Source: Cupriavidus oxalaticus (lineage in GTDB: Bacteria; Pseudomonadota; Gammaproteobacteria; Burkholderiales; Burkholderiaceae). From it: DNA of 64,000 nucleotides. The position numbers and the translations under genes were made by a program. This document shows, piece after piece, positions 1 through 9,362 of this stretch. Under the pieces are notes generated by a model, which was given only the letters and a program-made list of their open reading frames with translations, was not told the origin of the DNA and ran no database searches. The stretch lies in NCBI RefSeq assembly GCF_004768545.1, contig NZ_CP038639.1:124001-188000 (forward strand), written 5' to 3'. Position 1 is the stretch's first letter. The number at the start of each line of letters is the position of its first letter.

Positions 1-1
1 A

Positions 2-274
2 GCCTCGCGCGCGCTGCTCTACGCGGTGTGCGAAAAGATCGACGAAGGCGTACGCGCTGACACCGAGGCCTCGATGGTCAAGCTATTTGCCAGCGAGATG
101 TGCGAGCGCGTCACCAGCGAAGGCCTACAAGTCCACGGCGGGGCAGGCTACACCACGCACTTCGCCGCAGAGCGTTACTGGCGCGACGCCCGGCTGACCA
201 AGATTTTCGAAGGCACATCCGAGATCCAGATGCGCATCATCTCCGATGCCATGCTGGGTAAGGTCGCAGCCTGA
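2..274 (+). CDS. Acyl-CoA dehydrogenase, C-terminal end (partial)
   Basis: The frame is open from the left edge, so the gene begins outside the window. The visible 90 or so residues match the C-terminal helical domain of FAD-dependent acyl-CoA dehydrogenases: the LQVHGGAGYT segment and the KIFEGTSEIQ motif near the end are family hallmarks, the latter contributing to flavin and substrate binding. The enzyme would introduce the alpha-beta double bond in an acyl-CoA. It lies 14 bp before an MmgE/PrpD gene and ahead of a CoA-transferase on the same strand, which suggests one operon for degrading an organic acid as its CoA thioester. The substrate is not determined. Confidence 0.9.
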   Translation, partial: ASRALLYAVCEKIDEGVRADTEASMVKLFASEMCERVTSEGLQVHGGAGYTTHFAAERYWRDARLTKIFEGTSEIQMRIISDAMLGKVAA

Positions 275-288
275 GCGGTAGCTTAGCC

Positions 289-1653
289 ATGACGCAGAAC
301 CTCTCAATACCGAGCGGCATCACCGCGCGCGCCGCCAGCTTCACGGTCGAACGCACGCTGCGCTTCCCCCCCGAGGCGCTCGCCCTCGCACGACTGTCCA
401 TCTATGACTGCCTGTCCGTCGCAAGCGCCGGCGCGCAGGAGCCGGTCAGCCGTGCTGTGCGCGAACTGGTGCGCACCGAGGCCGGCGCGCCGCAGGCCAG
501 CGCCTTTGGCCTTGCGCAGCGCGTACCCGCACGCGCCGCGGCGCTGCTGAACGGAGCCGTTGCGCACGCGCTGGACTACGACGACACGCACTTCGATTTT
601 GTTGGCCACCCCAGCGTGACGGTGCTTCCCGCGGCGCTAGCCGTTGCCGAGCAACAGCAGGCTTGCGGTAAGGCGTTGTTGGAATCGTTTCTTATTGGTG
701 TGGAAATCACCTGCCGAGTGGGCGCCTGGCTTGGACGATCGCACTACAATGCCGGCTTCCATCAGACCGCCACATCAGGGGCTTTCGGCGCAACTGCGGT
801 TGCAGCGCGTCTACTCAACCTCGATGGGGAGCGTGCGAGTCATGCGTTCGGCGTGGCAGCAACGCGCGCGTCCGGCCTGAAATGTCAGTTCGGCACCATG
901 GCTAAGCCCTTCCATGCGGGCATGGCAGCGTCCACGGGCGTGGAAGCTGCCAACCTCGCCGCGTTGGGTTTTGTCTCACGTACGGATGCTCTCACATGCG
1001 TGGGCGGATTCGCCGACACGCATTCTGGCCGACAGGATGCCACGGAAGACGCATTCGCTGGCTTGCCAGACACATTTCACTTTGCCCGGATTCAGCACAA
1101 GTTTCACGCATGCTGCCATGGCACCCACCCTGCGCTCGAAGCACTGACAGCCGTGCGTCACAAACACCTTCTGCAACCTGACGACATCGCGCGAATCATG
1201 CTTACCGTTGCCCCGCAGTGGCTATCGGTCTGCTGCATTGCGCAACCGGCAACCGGATTGGAAGCCAAGTTCAGCCTTGCACTGACGGCCGCCATGACGC
1301 TAGCAGGGCTCAACACAGCTGCACTGGCTTCATTCTCAGACGCGAATTGCAGGAATCCCACGTTGGTGAATCTGGCCCGGCGAGTAGAAATCATTGCCGA
1401 TCCCTCCATGGCCGATACTGCCTGCCATGGCGCAGTTGTGACGAAGTCGGGGGCAACCTTGACTGCTGCTGTCGACGTCAACAGGCCATTACCATACGCC
1501 ATCAGGGCCGCCAAGCTCCGAAGCAAAGCAAAGGCGCTGCTGGGTGCGCAGCGGGCGGAGGCCTTGTGGGAGCTCATTGACACACTGGAAGCTCAGGAGG
1601 CTCCTGTACTGTATCCGCGCTTGCATGCCTGGATGGCTGGCGGCGCCGCATAA
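289..1653 (+). CDS. MmgE/PrpD family protein
   Basis: A 454-residue protein of the MmgE/PrpD fold, whose characterised members include 2-methylcitrate dehydratase and cis-aconitate decarboxylase. The AHALDYDDTH motif (about residues 90-100) and the GFHQTATSGAFGA segment (about 157-169) are typical active-site regions, and the length is normal. It starts just after the acyl-CoA dehydrogenase and is followed closely by a CoA-transferase, so a dehydratase or isomerase role in an acyl-CoA or dicarboxylate route is plausible. The true substrate cannot be read from sequence; the methylcitrate cycle is unlikely because no prpB or prpC is nearby. Confidence 0.85.
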   Translation: MTQNLSIPSGITARAASFTVERTLRFPPEALALARLSIYDCLSVASAGAQEPVSRAVRELVRTEAGAPQASAFGLAQRVPARAAALLNGAVAHALDYDDTHFDFVGHPSVTVLPAALAVAEQQQACGKALLESFLIGVEITCRVGAWLGRSHYNAGFHQTATSGAFGATAVAARLLNLDGERASHAFGVAATRASGLKCQFGTMAKPFHAGMAASTGVEAANLAALGFVSRTDALTCVGGFADTHSGRQDATEDAFAGLPDTFHFARIQHKFHACCHGTHPALEALTAVRHKHLLQPDDIARIMLTVAPQWLSVCCIAQPATGLEAKFSLALTAAMTLAGLNTAALASFSDANCRNPTLVNLARRVEIIADPSMADTACHGAVVTKSGATLTAAVDVNRPLPYAIRAAKLRSKAKALLGAQRAEALWELIDTLEAQEAPVLYPRLHAWMAGGAA

Positions 1654-1678
1654 TCAAATCAACTCAGGAATCCTACGA

Positions 1679-2917
1679 ATGCAGCGCGATGGCCAACAAC
1701 ACTTAAAGACCGGCGCTCTTAGCGGCCTGCTGGTGATCGATTTCACCCAAATGCTTGCCGGGCCCTTCTGCACTCAGATATTAGCTGACCACGGCGCGGA
1801 CGTGATCAAGGTCGAAGCACTGACCGGTGATGGCACGCGCATCACCGGTCCGTTTTGTGCAGACGACAACCTTCGCGCCTTCGGCGGCTACTTCCAGAGC
1901 GTCAACCGCAATAAACGCTCCCTCGCGGTGGATCTCAAAACCGAAGGTGGCCGCGAAATTCTGCGTAGACTAATCGATGAATCTGACGTCGTAGTCGAAA
2001 ATTTCCGCGCTGGTGTTATGGAACGCCTGGGCTTGTCGTATGAGGTGCTTCGCGAGACCAACCCGCGCTTAATTTACGCGGCAGTGCGAGGGTTTGGGGA
2101 TCCGCGCAGCGGCGCGAGTCCCTATGCCCAATGGCCCGCCTATGATGTCGTCTCACAGGCCATGGGCGGCATGATGGGCATCACAGGCCCGGACCGGCAC
2201 ACGCCCACAAAAGTCGGCCCGGGGGTGGGCGACACCATACCGGCCCTCATGCTTTGCATTGGCATTCTTGCAGCAGTGCACCGAGCCAGGGATACAGGAG
2301 AAGGACAATTCGTCGATGTCGCAATGACGGACGCCGTGCTGGCCATTTGCGAACGTATCGTTTACCAGGCTTCGTACACCGGTGCAGCGCCGGCAGCCGA
2401 AGGCAATCGGCATCCTTTGCTGTGCCCGTTTGGATTGTTCCGGACACGCGATGGCCATGTATCGATCGCATGTGCCACTGACGCGTTTTGGGTCGAGCTG
2501 GCTTGCGCTATCGGTCGCGAGGATCTGGCCCATGCCCCTGCCTTCGCAACTAACGCGGCACGCGTAGCGCATCAGGAGCAAGTGATTGACGCCATTGAAG
2601 CGTTCACCCGTGTGCGCTCCAAAAGAGAGATTGGCTTGATCCTAGGCGGCAAGGTGCCGTTCGGGCCGGTTTATACGGCGACCGAGATTTTTGCCGACGA
2701 GCACTACGCGGTGCGAGAGATGCTAGTGGAAGTTGAACAGCCTGGTTCCGCTATACCAGTGAAGATCGCGGGCGTACCTATTAAGCTCAGCGAGTCCCCT
2801 GGGACAGTGCGCCACCGCGCACCAATGCTTGGCGAGCACACCGAAGAAATCTTGACGGCTGCAGGTTACTCGCCTCATCAGATCGCAAAGTTTCGCGATT
2901 TCGGGACAATCCTGTGA
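1679..2917 (+). CDS. CaiB/BaiF family CoA-transferase (class III)
   Basis: The 412-residue product begins at the ATG preceded by an AGGA ribosome-binding site; the frame is open further upstream inside the preceding gene but those residues do not look family-like. Class III CoA-transferase features are clear: LAGPFCTQILADHGADVIKV near the N-terminus includes the catalytic-Asp region, and NRNKRSLAVDLKTEGG follows. These enzymes move CoA between carboxylic acids through an aspartyl-CoA intermediate. Only 25 bp separate it from the MmgE/PrpD stop, so it is probably co-transcribed and activates the substrate of the acyl-CoA dehydrogenase. Confidence 0.9.
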   Translation: MQRDGQQHLKTGALSGLLVIDFTQMLAGPFCTQILADHGADVIKVEALTGDGTRITGPFCADDNLRAFGGYFQSVNRNKRSLAVDLKTEGGREILRRLIDESDVVVENFRAGVMERLGLSYEVLRETNPRLIYAAVRGFGDPRSGASPYAQWPAYDVVSQAMGGMMGITGPDRHTPTKVGPGVGDTIPALMLCIGILAAVHRARDTGEGQFVDVAMTDAVLAICERIVYQASYTGAAPAAEGNRHPLLCPFGLFRTRDGHVSIACATDAFWVELACAIGREDLAHAPAFATNAARVAHQEQVIDAIEAFTRVRSKREIGLILGGKVPFGPVYTATEIFADEHYAVREMLVEVEQPGSAIPVKIAGVPIKLSESPGTVRHRAPMLGEHTEEILTAAGYSPHQIAKFRDFGTIL

Positions 2918-2957
2918 TGACCGCATCGCCGCAAGACTCCACGGTCTCGAAACAACG

Positions 2958-3566
2958 ATGACACCAACCCCGCCACTGGCCGGGATGCGGCCCAAGGCCA
3001 TCCATGAAATGGCCACGTTAATCGCGCATGCACTGGGGGCGCCAGCATTGCTCAAGCTGCTTTCAACAGTGGATACATTTGAGCTACCAGTGCGTCGCAC
3101 GCTAGTCCACCTGCACGGCGAGGTGCAACTGCGCGAGCAACTTGGTGATGTCTTCAACAATATGCCTGCGGGCACGAAAATTAACGGAATTGTGGGTAGT
3201 AGGCTCCCGACTGAGCACGGCCGCCTACTCGGAACTATGCTGATTCCGTGCCTGGGACCTGTCGTAATGCTTGGGGAAGGCCGGGATATTGACTCCCAAA
3301 TCGCCAGCATAGCCCTACATCCATGTCCTATCGACGGGGACGCCGCGATGAGGCTAGCGCGCTCGGCCTTGGATGGTTCAACCGCAGGGCCACCAGGAAC
3401 CGTTACCCCAGGTGACCTCGAAGCAATGTCCGATACCCTAACAGCGCTTTCAAGACTGGCGGCTGTGGAAGCCGGTCTGGCGTCGAAGGTGCCCAGCATC
3501 CGCTTTGGCACCGGCAACCTGTTCCCGAAACTTGAGTCGACGTCGCACGCTGACCGGGACGCTTGA
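2958..3566 (+). CDS. Hypothetical protein
   Basis: An open frame of 202 codons 40 bp after the CoA-transferase on the same strand. I do not recognise a family. The middle part is rich in small and hydrophobic residues (LLGTMLIPCLGPVVMLGEG) with a conserved-looking GTKINGIVGSR stretch. A longer frame on the opposite strand looks like a shadow (Ser/Arg/Pro rich, overlapping the CoA-transferase). This could be a real operon member, a gene fragment, or spurious. Confidence 0.35.
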   Translation: MTPTPPLAGMRPKAIHEMATLIAHALGAPALLKLLSTVDTFELPVRRTLVHLHGEVQLREQLGDVFNNMPAGTKINGIVGSRLPTEHGRLLGTMLIPCLGPVVMLGEGRDIDSQIASIALHPCPIDGDAAMRLARSALDGSTAGPPGTVTPGDLEAMSDTLTALSRLAAVEAGLASKVPSIRFGTGNLFPKLESTSHADRDA

Positions 3567-3649
3567 TAGGCTGGATGGCGCACGCCTGCTTGCACCAGCT
3601 CGTCTTCCTCGGCTCCAAAGGCGAAAGAGCGGGAAACCAGCTCTGCCAG

Positions 3650-3767
3650 CCGAGAACGGCCAATTACCCTGAAGATTCGCCCGCCGGGCCGGATCTTTGC
3701 CAACGGCGAGGCCAAGTATCTGGTCATCGACGATGTGGACATCGCCTACCCCGAGCGGCCATCGAGC
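3650..3767 (+). pseudogene. Possible gene fragment, unknown family
   Basis: About 40 codons here read like genuine protein (RIFANGEAKYLVIDDVDIAY) without a start or a sensible end. The frame then runs into the antisense of the ArsR gene. I cannot name the parent gene. It may be the remnant of a gene cut when the ArsR/MFS pair arrived. Confidence 0.25.
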
Positions 3768-4124
3768 TTACAGGGCCGGCGGTTGCCAGTTTGCTACCAA
3801 ATCCAGCAAGCCGGGGAAACGCGCGTCAAGATCTTCACGGCGAAGGCGGCTGCGCCGTTCTAGGCCATATTGCCGCTGCCGAATTATCCCAGCTTCGCGC
3901 AAGGCTTTGAAATGATGGGTCAGCGACGATTTTGGCCGCGCGAAACCAAACCACCCGCAAGGGTGGTCGTAAGCATCCGATTCCTGCAACAGCTTGTGCA
4001 CGACGGTGAGGCGGAGCGGGTCGGCTAGTGCGCCCAAGATAACTTCCAACCGTAGTTCGTCGACGGCTGGTTCCTCAAGCGGTTGCGGAAGATTGGCGGG
4101 AGTGGAAGTGACGGTTGCGCTCAT
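3768..4124 (-). CDS. ArsR family transcriptional regulator
   Basis: The 118-residue product carries the winged-helix DNA-binding domain of the ArsR/SmtB family: LGALADPLRLTVVHKLL (helix 2-3), then SSLTHHFKALREAGII as recognition helix and start of the wing. There is no obvious metal-binding ELCVCDL motif, so it may respond to an organic ligand; one Cys lies at CGWFGF. It is divergent from the MFS transporter at 4203, and the intergenic region holds a perfect 22-bp inverted repeat that is its likely operator. The pair looks like a self-contained repressor/exporter unit. Confidence 0.85.
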   Translation of the reverse strand: MSATVTSTPANLPQPLEEPAVDELRLEVILGALADPLRLTVVHKLLQESDAYDHPCGWFGFARPKSSLTHHFKALREAGIIRQRQYGLERRSRLRREDLDARFPGLLDLVANWQPPAL

Positions 4125-4142
4125 AGTGCACTTACTATAGCA

Positions 4143-4193
4143 CCTGTACGAGATTTTTCGAACTGGCGTATAGTTCGAAAAATCTCGTACAGG
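4143..4193. promoter_or_regulatory. Perfect 22-bp inverted repeat, likely ArsR operator
   Basis: Arm 4143-4164 (core TTTTTCGAACT) is exactly complementary to 4172-4193 with a 7-bp spacer. It lies between the divergent ArsR and MFS starts, and the right arm contains the AGGAG ribosome-binding site of the transporter. It could act as DNA operator, as an RNA hairpin hiding the ribosome-binding site, or both. Confidence 0.7.
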
Positions 4194-4202
4194 AGTATTG
4201 TC

Positions 4203-5417
4203 ATGTCGGTCCCTTCAACTGTCAGCAACGCCAATCCCTCTACCAGTTCCCCACTGGCACATCTGTGGCGGCCCGCCTGGGTGGTAACGTCGGTTTTCAT
4301 GCTGTCGAACTCAACTACTCCTCTCTACGTGCATTGGCAGGAGCAGTTGGGCTTTTCCTCCGGTGTCCTTACCGTTATCTTTGCGCTCTACATCGCCGGA
4401 CTGCTGGGAACGCTGCTGGTTGCGGGTCAGCTTTCAGACCACTATGGGCGTAAGCCGGTACTGATTCCGGGCCTGGTCGCGGCGCTTATTGCCTGCGGTC
4501 TGTTTGCCAACGCTAACTCGATCGGCATGCTCGCTGTGGGCCGGTTGCTGGCCGGTGTGGCGGTGGGCGTCATAGTTTCGGCTGGCATGGCGGCGGTGGT
4601 CGATGCCGGTGGTGCCGAGCACAAACGTCGGGCGGCGCTGCTGGCCTCCATCGCTATGGTGCTCGGCGCCGGCTTGGGACCGCTCGTGGCTGGTGGAATC
4701 GCCCAACTTCTCGCGCAACCGGTCCTGCCTATCTTTGCAGCCGAGTCGCTGGTACTCGTCAGCGCCGTGATTGCAGCCCTGCGCTTGCCCGTACGAAGCA
4801 CACAGGAGGCTGGCCGACTTAGTCTGCGACTCCCTCACGTGCCGGCCGCCAACCGGAAACAGGTCTTATACGGCATCGCTACGTTTGGCCCCGGCATCAC
4901 AGCGACCTCCTTCGTATTGGCGCTGGGACCATCCCTCCTTTCGCGGCTGCTCGAAGTGCGCAGCCCCTTGCTGGCGGGCGGCATGGCCTGCGCAATGTTT
5001 TTTACTGCTGTCGGCGTGCAGCTTGCTGTAAGGAAGTGGTCGGTGGCGCGAATCTTTGCTGGCAGCGCGTCGGCCACTGTGCTGGCGATGGTTTGCCTGG
5101 CGATGGCGATCCATGCCTCGCTGGTTCCTGCGCTGATTGCTTCAGCGTTGCTCGCTGGGGCCGGACAGGGACTCGGTCAACTGGGAGGACTGACCCTTAT
5201 CGGCCTCCACGTACCGGACAGCCATCGCGCACAGTCGAACGCAGTACTGAACATTGGCGGATATATCCCCGCGGGACTACTGCCAGTGGCGACGGGGTAT
5301 TTAATCGATGCCGTTGGACTGGCATCGGGCGCGATGCTGTTCGCATTTGTGTTGGGTCTAACGGCCATAGCCGGAGGTGCCTGGGCCGTGCAGCGGGCCG
5401 GGAAGATCGGCGACTGA
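4203..5417 (+). CDS. MFS transporter (drug/metabolite efflux type)
   Basis: A 404-residue, 12-helix major facilitator protein. I chose the ATG at 4203 because it follows AGGAG at good spacing and the longer frame would run through the operator. The loop-2 signature GQLSDHYGRKPVLI is present (about residues 80-93) and hydrophobic helices run to the C-terminus. MFS members with a divergent ArsR-type repressor are usually exporters. The substrate is unknown. Confidence 0.88.
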   Translation: MSVPSTVSNANPSTSSPLAHLWRPAWVVTSVFMLSNSTTPLYVHWQEQLGFSSGVLTVIFALYIAGLLGTLLVAGQLSDHYGRKPVLIPGLVAALIACGLFANANSIGMLAVGRLLAGVAVGVIVSAGMAAVVDAGGAEHKRRAALLASIAMVLGAGLGPLVAGGIAQLLAQPVLPIFAAESLVLVSAVIAALRLPVRSTQEAGRLSLRLPHVPAANRKQVLYGIATFGPGITATSFVLALGPSLLSRLLEVRSPLLAGGMACAMFFTAVGVQLAVRKWSVARIFAGSASATVLAMVCLAMAIHASLVPALIASALLAGAGQGLGQLGGLTLIGLHVPDSHRAQSNAVLNIGGYIPAGLLPVATGYLIDAVGLASGAMLFAFVLGLTAIAGGAWAVQRAGKIGD

Positions 5418-5449
5418 CCTGATGACGGCGCCACGCAAGCCTCGTCCCT

Positions 5450-5695
5450 TCAGACCTGGGAAACCGGCGCAATGCCATTTTTCGTACCGGCTAGAACCGC
5501 TTCTAAATGGGGGATGGCTTCCTCTGTCCATACCGTCACATAAGTCCCGCGCTGCGCATCAAGCATAACCATGCTATCTGAACGCTTGCCGCGGGGCGGC
5601 ACGGAGGCGGTGTGCCTTGCCCAAGGGTGCCATGACGTCCTGGAACGGGTCGACAGTACAATAGTGATATAGCGGGACCAGACCGGTCTCTTCAT
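5450..5695 (-). pseudogene. Frameshifted fragment of an unrecognised gene
   Basis: Two overlapping minus-strand frames each give protein-like sequence: LVPLYHYCTVDPFQDVMAPL in one, then GTYVTVWTEEAIPHLEAVLA in another, as if one gene had suffered a frameshift near 5580. There is no full gene and no family I can name. It fills the 300-bp gap between the MFS and GntR genes. Confidence 0.35.
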
Positions 5696-5718
5696 GATCC
5701 CTATACTCTCCGTTTACA

Positions 5719-6486
5719 ATGTCCTCAGCGCAGAAGGAAAGCGACGATGCCACCCATAGTACGCAAACAAGATACGCCGAACTTGCAAGCCTACTTGCCA
5801 AAGATATCACTGGGGGTCGTCGGGTCGTAGGGAGCTTACTTCCTACGGAGCTGGAGCTCGCCGACCAGTATGGCGTGAGCCGGCATACTGTTCGTGCCGC
5901 GCTCAAGGTTCTGCAGGAACTGGGCTACATTAACCGCAAGAAGGCAGTCGGCACCGTCGTGGCAAGTGCTAATCCGTCTGCGTCCTACACCCAATCCATC
6001 GGAACGATCGAAGATCTAGTGCATGTGGCCGCAACAGAAGTGCGAGTCACGGAGCATGTTAAAGAGGTAACGCTAGACCGTGAACTGGCGAGGCGGCTTG
6101 AGGCACCGATTGGTAGCCATTGGACGCTGCTGAGCGGTACACGCGTGGATGCTCGGAAGAGCAAAAGGCCGGTTGCTCAAGCAGATATTTATGTCGACGC
6201 CGCTCTCACAGGATTGACCGACATCATTCTCGCCCAACCCGCGACGCTGGTCAGCGAAATCATCGAACGAGAGCGTGGCATGGCAATCGATGAAATACGA
6301 CAAATCGTGACCGCCGTTGTCATCGCGGAGCCTCTGGCCACGAAACTTGGCGTACAGCCGGGATCAGCGGGCCTGCATTTGGTTCGCCACTATAAGCGCG
6401 CCGGCAAGATTCTCGAAATCTCGGACACCGTCTATCCGGCAGATCGCACCTCCGTCACCTTCCATCTTAAGCGAAGCCCCGGTTAG
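5719..6486 (+). CDS. GntR family regulator with UTRA domain
   Basis: The 255-residue protein has an N-terminal winged helix of the GntR type (LPTELELADQYGVSRHTVRAALKVLQELGYI, about residues 41-72, abbreviated here by its ends) and a C-terminal UTRA/HutC-type ligand-binding domain ending in YPADRTSVTFHLKR. Such regulators bind small carboxylates, sugars or amino acids. It does not sit directly beside an intact operon (a broken LysR gene follows), so its target is unclear; the upstream MFS gene and the Fe-ADH-fold gene downstream are candidates. Confidence 0.88.
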   Translation: MSSAQKESDDATHSTQTRYAELASLLAKDITGGRRVVGSLLPTELELADQYGVSRHTVRAALKVLQELGYINRKKAVGTVVASANPSASYTQSIGTIEDLVHVAATEVRVTEHVKEVTLDRELARRLEAPIGSHWTLLSGTRVDARKSKRPVAQADIYVDAALTGLTDIILAQPATLVSEIIERERGMAIDEIRQIVTAVVIAEPLATKLGVQPGSAGLHLVRHYKRAGKILEISDTVYPADRTSVTFHLKRSPG

Positions 6487-6495
6487 TCCCAGGAT

Positions 6496-7406
6496 TCAGA
6501 AGCGGCTACGAAAATCACGTGCACCGAGGGCACAGGTGATCGACCAGTTTCCGCGCCGCGACCGATAATGCCTCGTAGGAACAGATGCAATTTTGAGCTT
6601 GCGATGAGCCCACGGCGCATCAAGTGTGACCACACGGATGCCCATGGTCCTGGCATAGCGCCGTGCCAAACTGACGGGCAAGATGCCGATGCCCATATCG
6701 GCTTTTACCATCAGGCAGCCGGCATCGTAGCTGTAGACTTGCATGCGGAATTTAACCGGCACGCCACGCTCGGCGCGCATAGCGTAGCAACTGCATATTA
6801 ATGTAGCTACCGGTCTGCAGGCCAATGAAATAATTACCCAGCACTTCGTGCGTCGTCAGCTTTTTGCGCGATGCCAGCGCATGGTGCCGTGACATCACCA
6901 CCACCAAATCATCCTCACGATATGGCAGCACGATCACGTCTTGTTGCCTAGTGCCGAGATCCGCAAAGCAGCCAATGTCTGCAGCGTTTCGGCCACGCCC
7001 TTGAGGCTTGCGGTGCTGATGCGCTCTTCGAGCTGCAGTTGCACGTCGGGATACGTTTCGATGAAGCCGTGCAGGTCCGCAGGGAGAAACTGGGCGATCG
7101 ATGACACGTTGGCATAGATGCGAACCAGACCGCGGGTGCCGCTGGCATAATCTTGCATCATCGCGGCGACGTTCTCGAGATCATTGACGATGCTTCGGGA
7201 CAGGTTCTGCAAGGCAATGCCCGCCGGGGTGGGCACGATGCCCTTGTTGCTGCGCTCGAGCAGCTGTGCGCGCAGCGCCGCCCCAGGTCGCTGATCCGTT
7301 TGCTTACTGCCGAAGCTGCGATATGCTCGCGTTCCGCGGCAGCGGTAATGGTACCGAGCTCGGGCACCGCAAGGAATAGCCGCAGCGAGACGGGGTCAAT
7401 CTTCAT
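6496..7406 (-). pseudogene. LysR family regulator, multiply frameshifted
   Basis: Pieces of one LysR gene lie in order on the minus strand in different frames. The N-terminal HTH (SLRLFLAVPELGTITAAAER, 7158-7406) is followed by the hinge and first substrate-binding part (NLSRSIVNDLENVAAMMQDY, 6934-7236), then VVMSRHHALASRKKL (6752-6937), and the C-terminus with YDAGCLMVKADMGIGILP (6496-6825). At least three frameshifts separate them, so it cannot give a working protein. It presumably once controlled the neighbouring dehydrogenase gene. Confidence 0.85.
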
Positions 7407-7467
7407 GGCGTGGGCGGCCTTTCTGTGGACCGTGAGTGGGGCCGACTTATCGGCCCGATGGCAGCCA

Positions 7468-8661
7468 TTATGCCCGCCAGGCGAGCTCCAGCACAGCGCG
7501 CAGATCAGCTTCGTTCCGGATCGGCCGTACGTTGTTGCGCGTCACCATCGGATGTTCGAGCGCCGGCCCGATCATCGCGTCGACTTGGCTGCGACTGAGC
7601 CCAAGATCGTCGAGCGAGGTCGGCATGCCCAGCCGTACCAACAGGTCATGAAGAATGGCGTGGAATGGCCTGTCCGGCTGGCCGATGGCGGCGCGCAAGC
7701 GGGCATGCTGCGGCTCAACCCACCCTTCCAGCCATTTCGCTTGGGCCAGCATTAATACACATGCGGCATCGCTATGCGCGATGCCGCCATAAGGCCCAAT
7801 GATATGGACCATCCAATGACTAAATCCGTGCGGCACCGACATCTGACCCATCCCGGTATACCAGGTGGCCAACTGGCATTGCGTGAAGGAAATCAGCGCT
7901 TCTGGGGCGTTCGTGTTATCAAGTCCCGGCAGATGTCGGAGGTACAGCGCGATGGCTTGCTCCGCCAGCAAGCTAGCAAAGGGATGAGGTGAAGACGAGC
8001 AGGCGGTATTGATTGCATGATCGAGGCCACGGACGCCAGTCGACCACAGCAGTCGCACTGGTGTCTGCCGCAGAAGTTCTGGGTCGTAGAGAATTACTTG
8101 TGGTGAGCCGTCCGGCACCACGAAGCGGGCCTTCAGCTTGGTTTCATCATCAATTGGCGTGCTGACCGGGGTCCATTCTGACGTGGCCAAGGTAGTTGGA
8201 ATCGCAATGTGGCGAATGGCAGCGGGCGCATGCGAGGTCGTCAGCATCTCAGTGCCGTCATCGGATAAAACGAACTGGAGTCGGAGCAACGATTCGCGGT
8301 CGTATACGTTTTCGGAGATGCAAAGCTGCATCGCCTTGCACATGTCCATGACCGACCCTCCGCCAACCGACACGATCACGTCTGCGCGAGAGTCGCGCAA
8401 CTGCTGGGCGGCTTTTAGTACGTTGGACAGGGGCGAATGCTCCCCGACTTCGTCAGTGAGGCCGACGAGCAAATCGCCAAGCCGTTCTTCCAAGCGGTCG
8501 ACCCACGTGGTCTTGGTTCGAATCGAGCGCGAGCACACCACGAATACACGGCGATACCCGAATAACTTCAACACCTCTGGCAGGGTTTCTATGGCAGACA
8601 CGTCGTGGAAAACACGATCATGCCCGGTGAAACGGTAGCGCTTGGGTTCGATTTGGTGCAT
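7468..8661 (-). CDS. Iron-containing alcohol dehydrogenase family (maleylacetate reductase-like)
   Basis: A 397-residue intact protein with the Fe-ADH fold. The dinucleotide-binding motif GGGSVMDMCKAM lies near residue 100. The metal-site region reads GVRGLDHAINTACS where classical members have GMDALTHAIEA, so the usual first Asp ligand is Arg here. His is kept in PHGFSH and IAHSDA. Loss of that ligand recalls maleylacetate reductases, several of which work without iron. A role in reducing maleylacetate or an aldehyde/ketone is possible but not proven. It is read in the same direction as the broken LysR gene downstream. Confidence 0.8.
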   Translation of the reverse strand: MHQIEPKRYRFTGHDRVFHDVSAIETLPEVLKLFGYRRVFVVCSRSIRTKTTWVDRLEERLGDLLVGLTDEVGEHSPLSNVLKAAQQLRDSRADVIVSVGGGSVMDMCKAMQLCISENVYDRESLLRLQFVLSDDGTEMLTTSHAPAAIRHIAIPTTLATSEWTPVSTPIDDETKLKARFVVPDGSPQVILYDPELLRQTPVRLLWSTGVRGLDHAINTACSSSPHPFASLLAEQAIALYLRHLPGLDNTNAPEALISFTQCQLATWYTGMGQMSVPHGFSHWMVHIIGPYGGIAHSDAACVLMLAQAKWLEGWVEPQHARLRAAIGQPDRPFHAILHDLLVRLGMPTSLDDLGLSRSQVDAMIGPALEHPMVTRNNVRPIRNEADLRAVLELAWRA

Positions 8662-9362
8662 TTGACATCCTTACGAAGGTTGACAGGCAGTCAAATGATC
8701 GCGCAAGGATTGCCGCGAGCAAATCATTGGATCAAGAAGGCGCCATCGCCGGTTACGATGGCAGAAGTGAAGCTGCATTGTAGGTCTACAGATCACATTA
8801 ACTGTCCTCGGTTTCTGCCTTCCATGCCGGCAAACCCGCAACGAAAACAAAACATGGCTTCCGCGACACCGCCCCCCGCCAGGTGCTCCTTATTCACGGC
8901 CTAGACTCTTCCCTCTCCTTAATAGTTGTTTATCGGGCATGGCCCGACCCCGAAGGATGAAGCGCGCGCGTGGCGGGCGCCCCATCGACGCCAGAGGTAA
9001 CATGGGCCTTGCCAACCTGGGCTGCCAGCTTCAGCCGGCCTCTCCGACATGAACGCTTCTTACCAAGCCCAGAGCGCCTTTCGCTCCCGCTGCAGCACCG
9101 TAGCCGTGACCGAAAACGAGACCGCTGCAAGTCCACCTACTTCGGAGGTTGTGGCCTGCAATTACAACGGAAAGGGTGGTCCACCAGTTGTGATCTATAC
9201 CACTCTTCGGCCAGGGCAGTGAAGCTACGGGGGAGCGCGCAATTGCTGCCACAGCGGCGGAATTCCGCGCGACCACAGGTGTTGGGGTGCCCCGCACCGG
9301 CACCGCCCACGTGCCGGCGCAAGGCCTCACGCAATTCCTCCGGTAAGGTTGCCCTGCGATGC
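8662..9362. other. Intergenic region, no supported gene
   Basis: About 700 bp between the Fe-ADH and SDR genes. Only short frames of low-complexity composition occur. One 57-codon plus-strand frame from about 9049 (start MNASYQAQSAF) has no recognisable family. It is probably decayed sequence. Confidence 0.5.

Noticed and set aside
2723-3742. A 339-codon minus-strand open frame
   Set aside because: It overlaps the CoA-transferase end and has the Ser/Arg/Pro-rich composition expected of an antisense frame in GC-rich DNA; no motif is recognisable.
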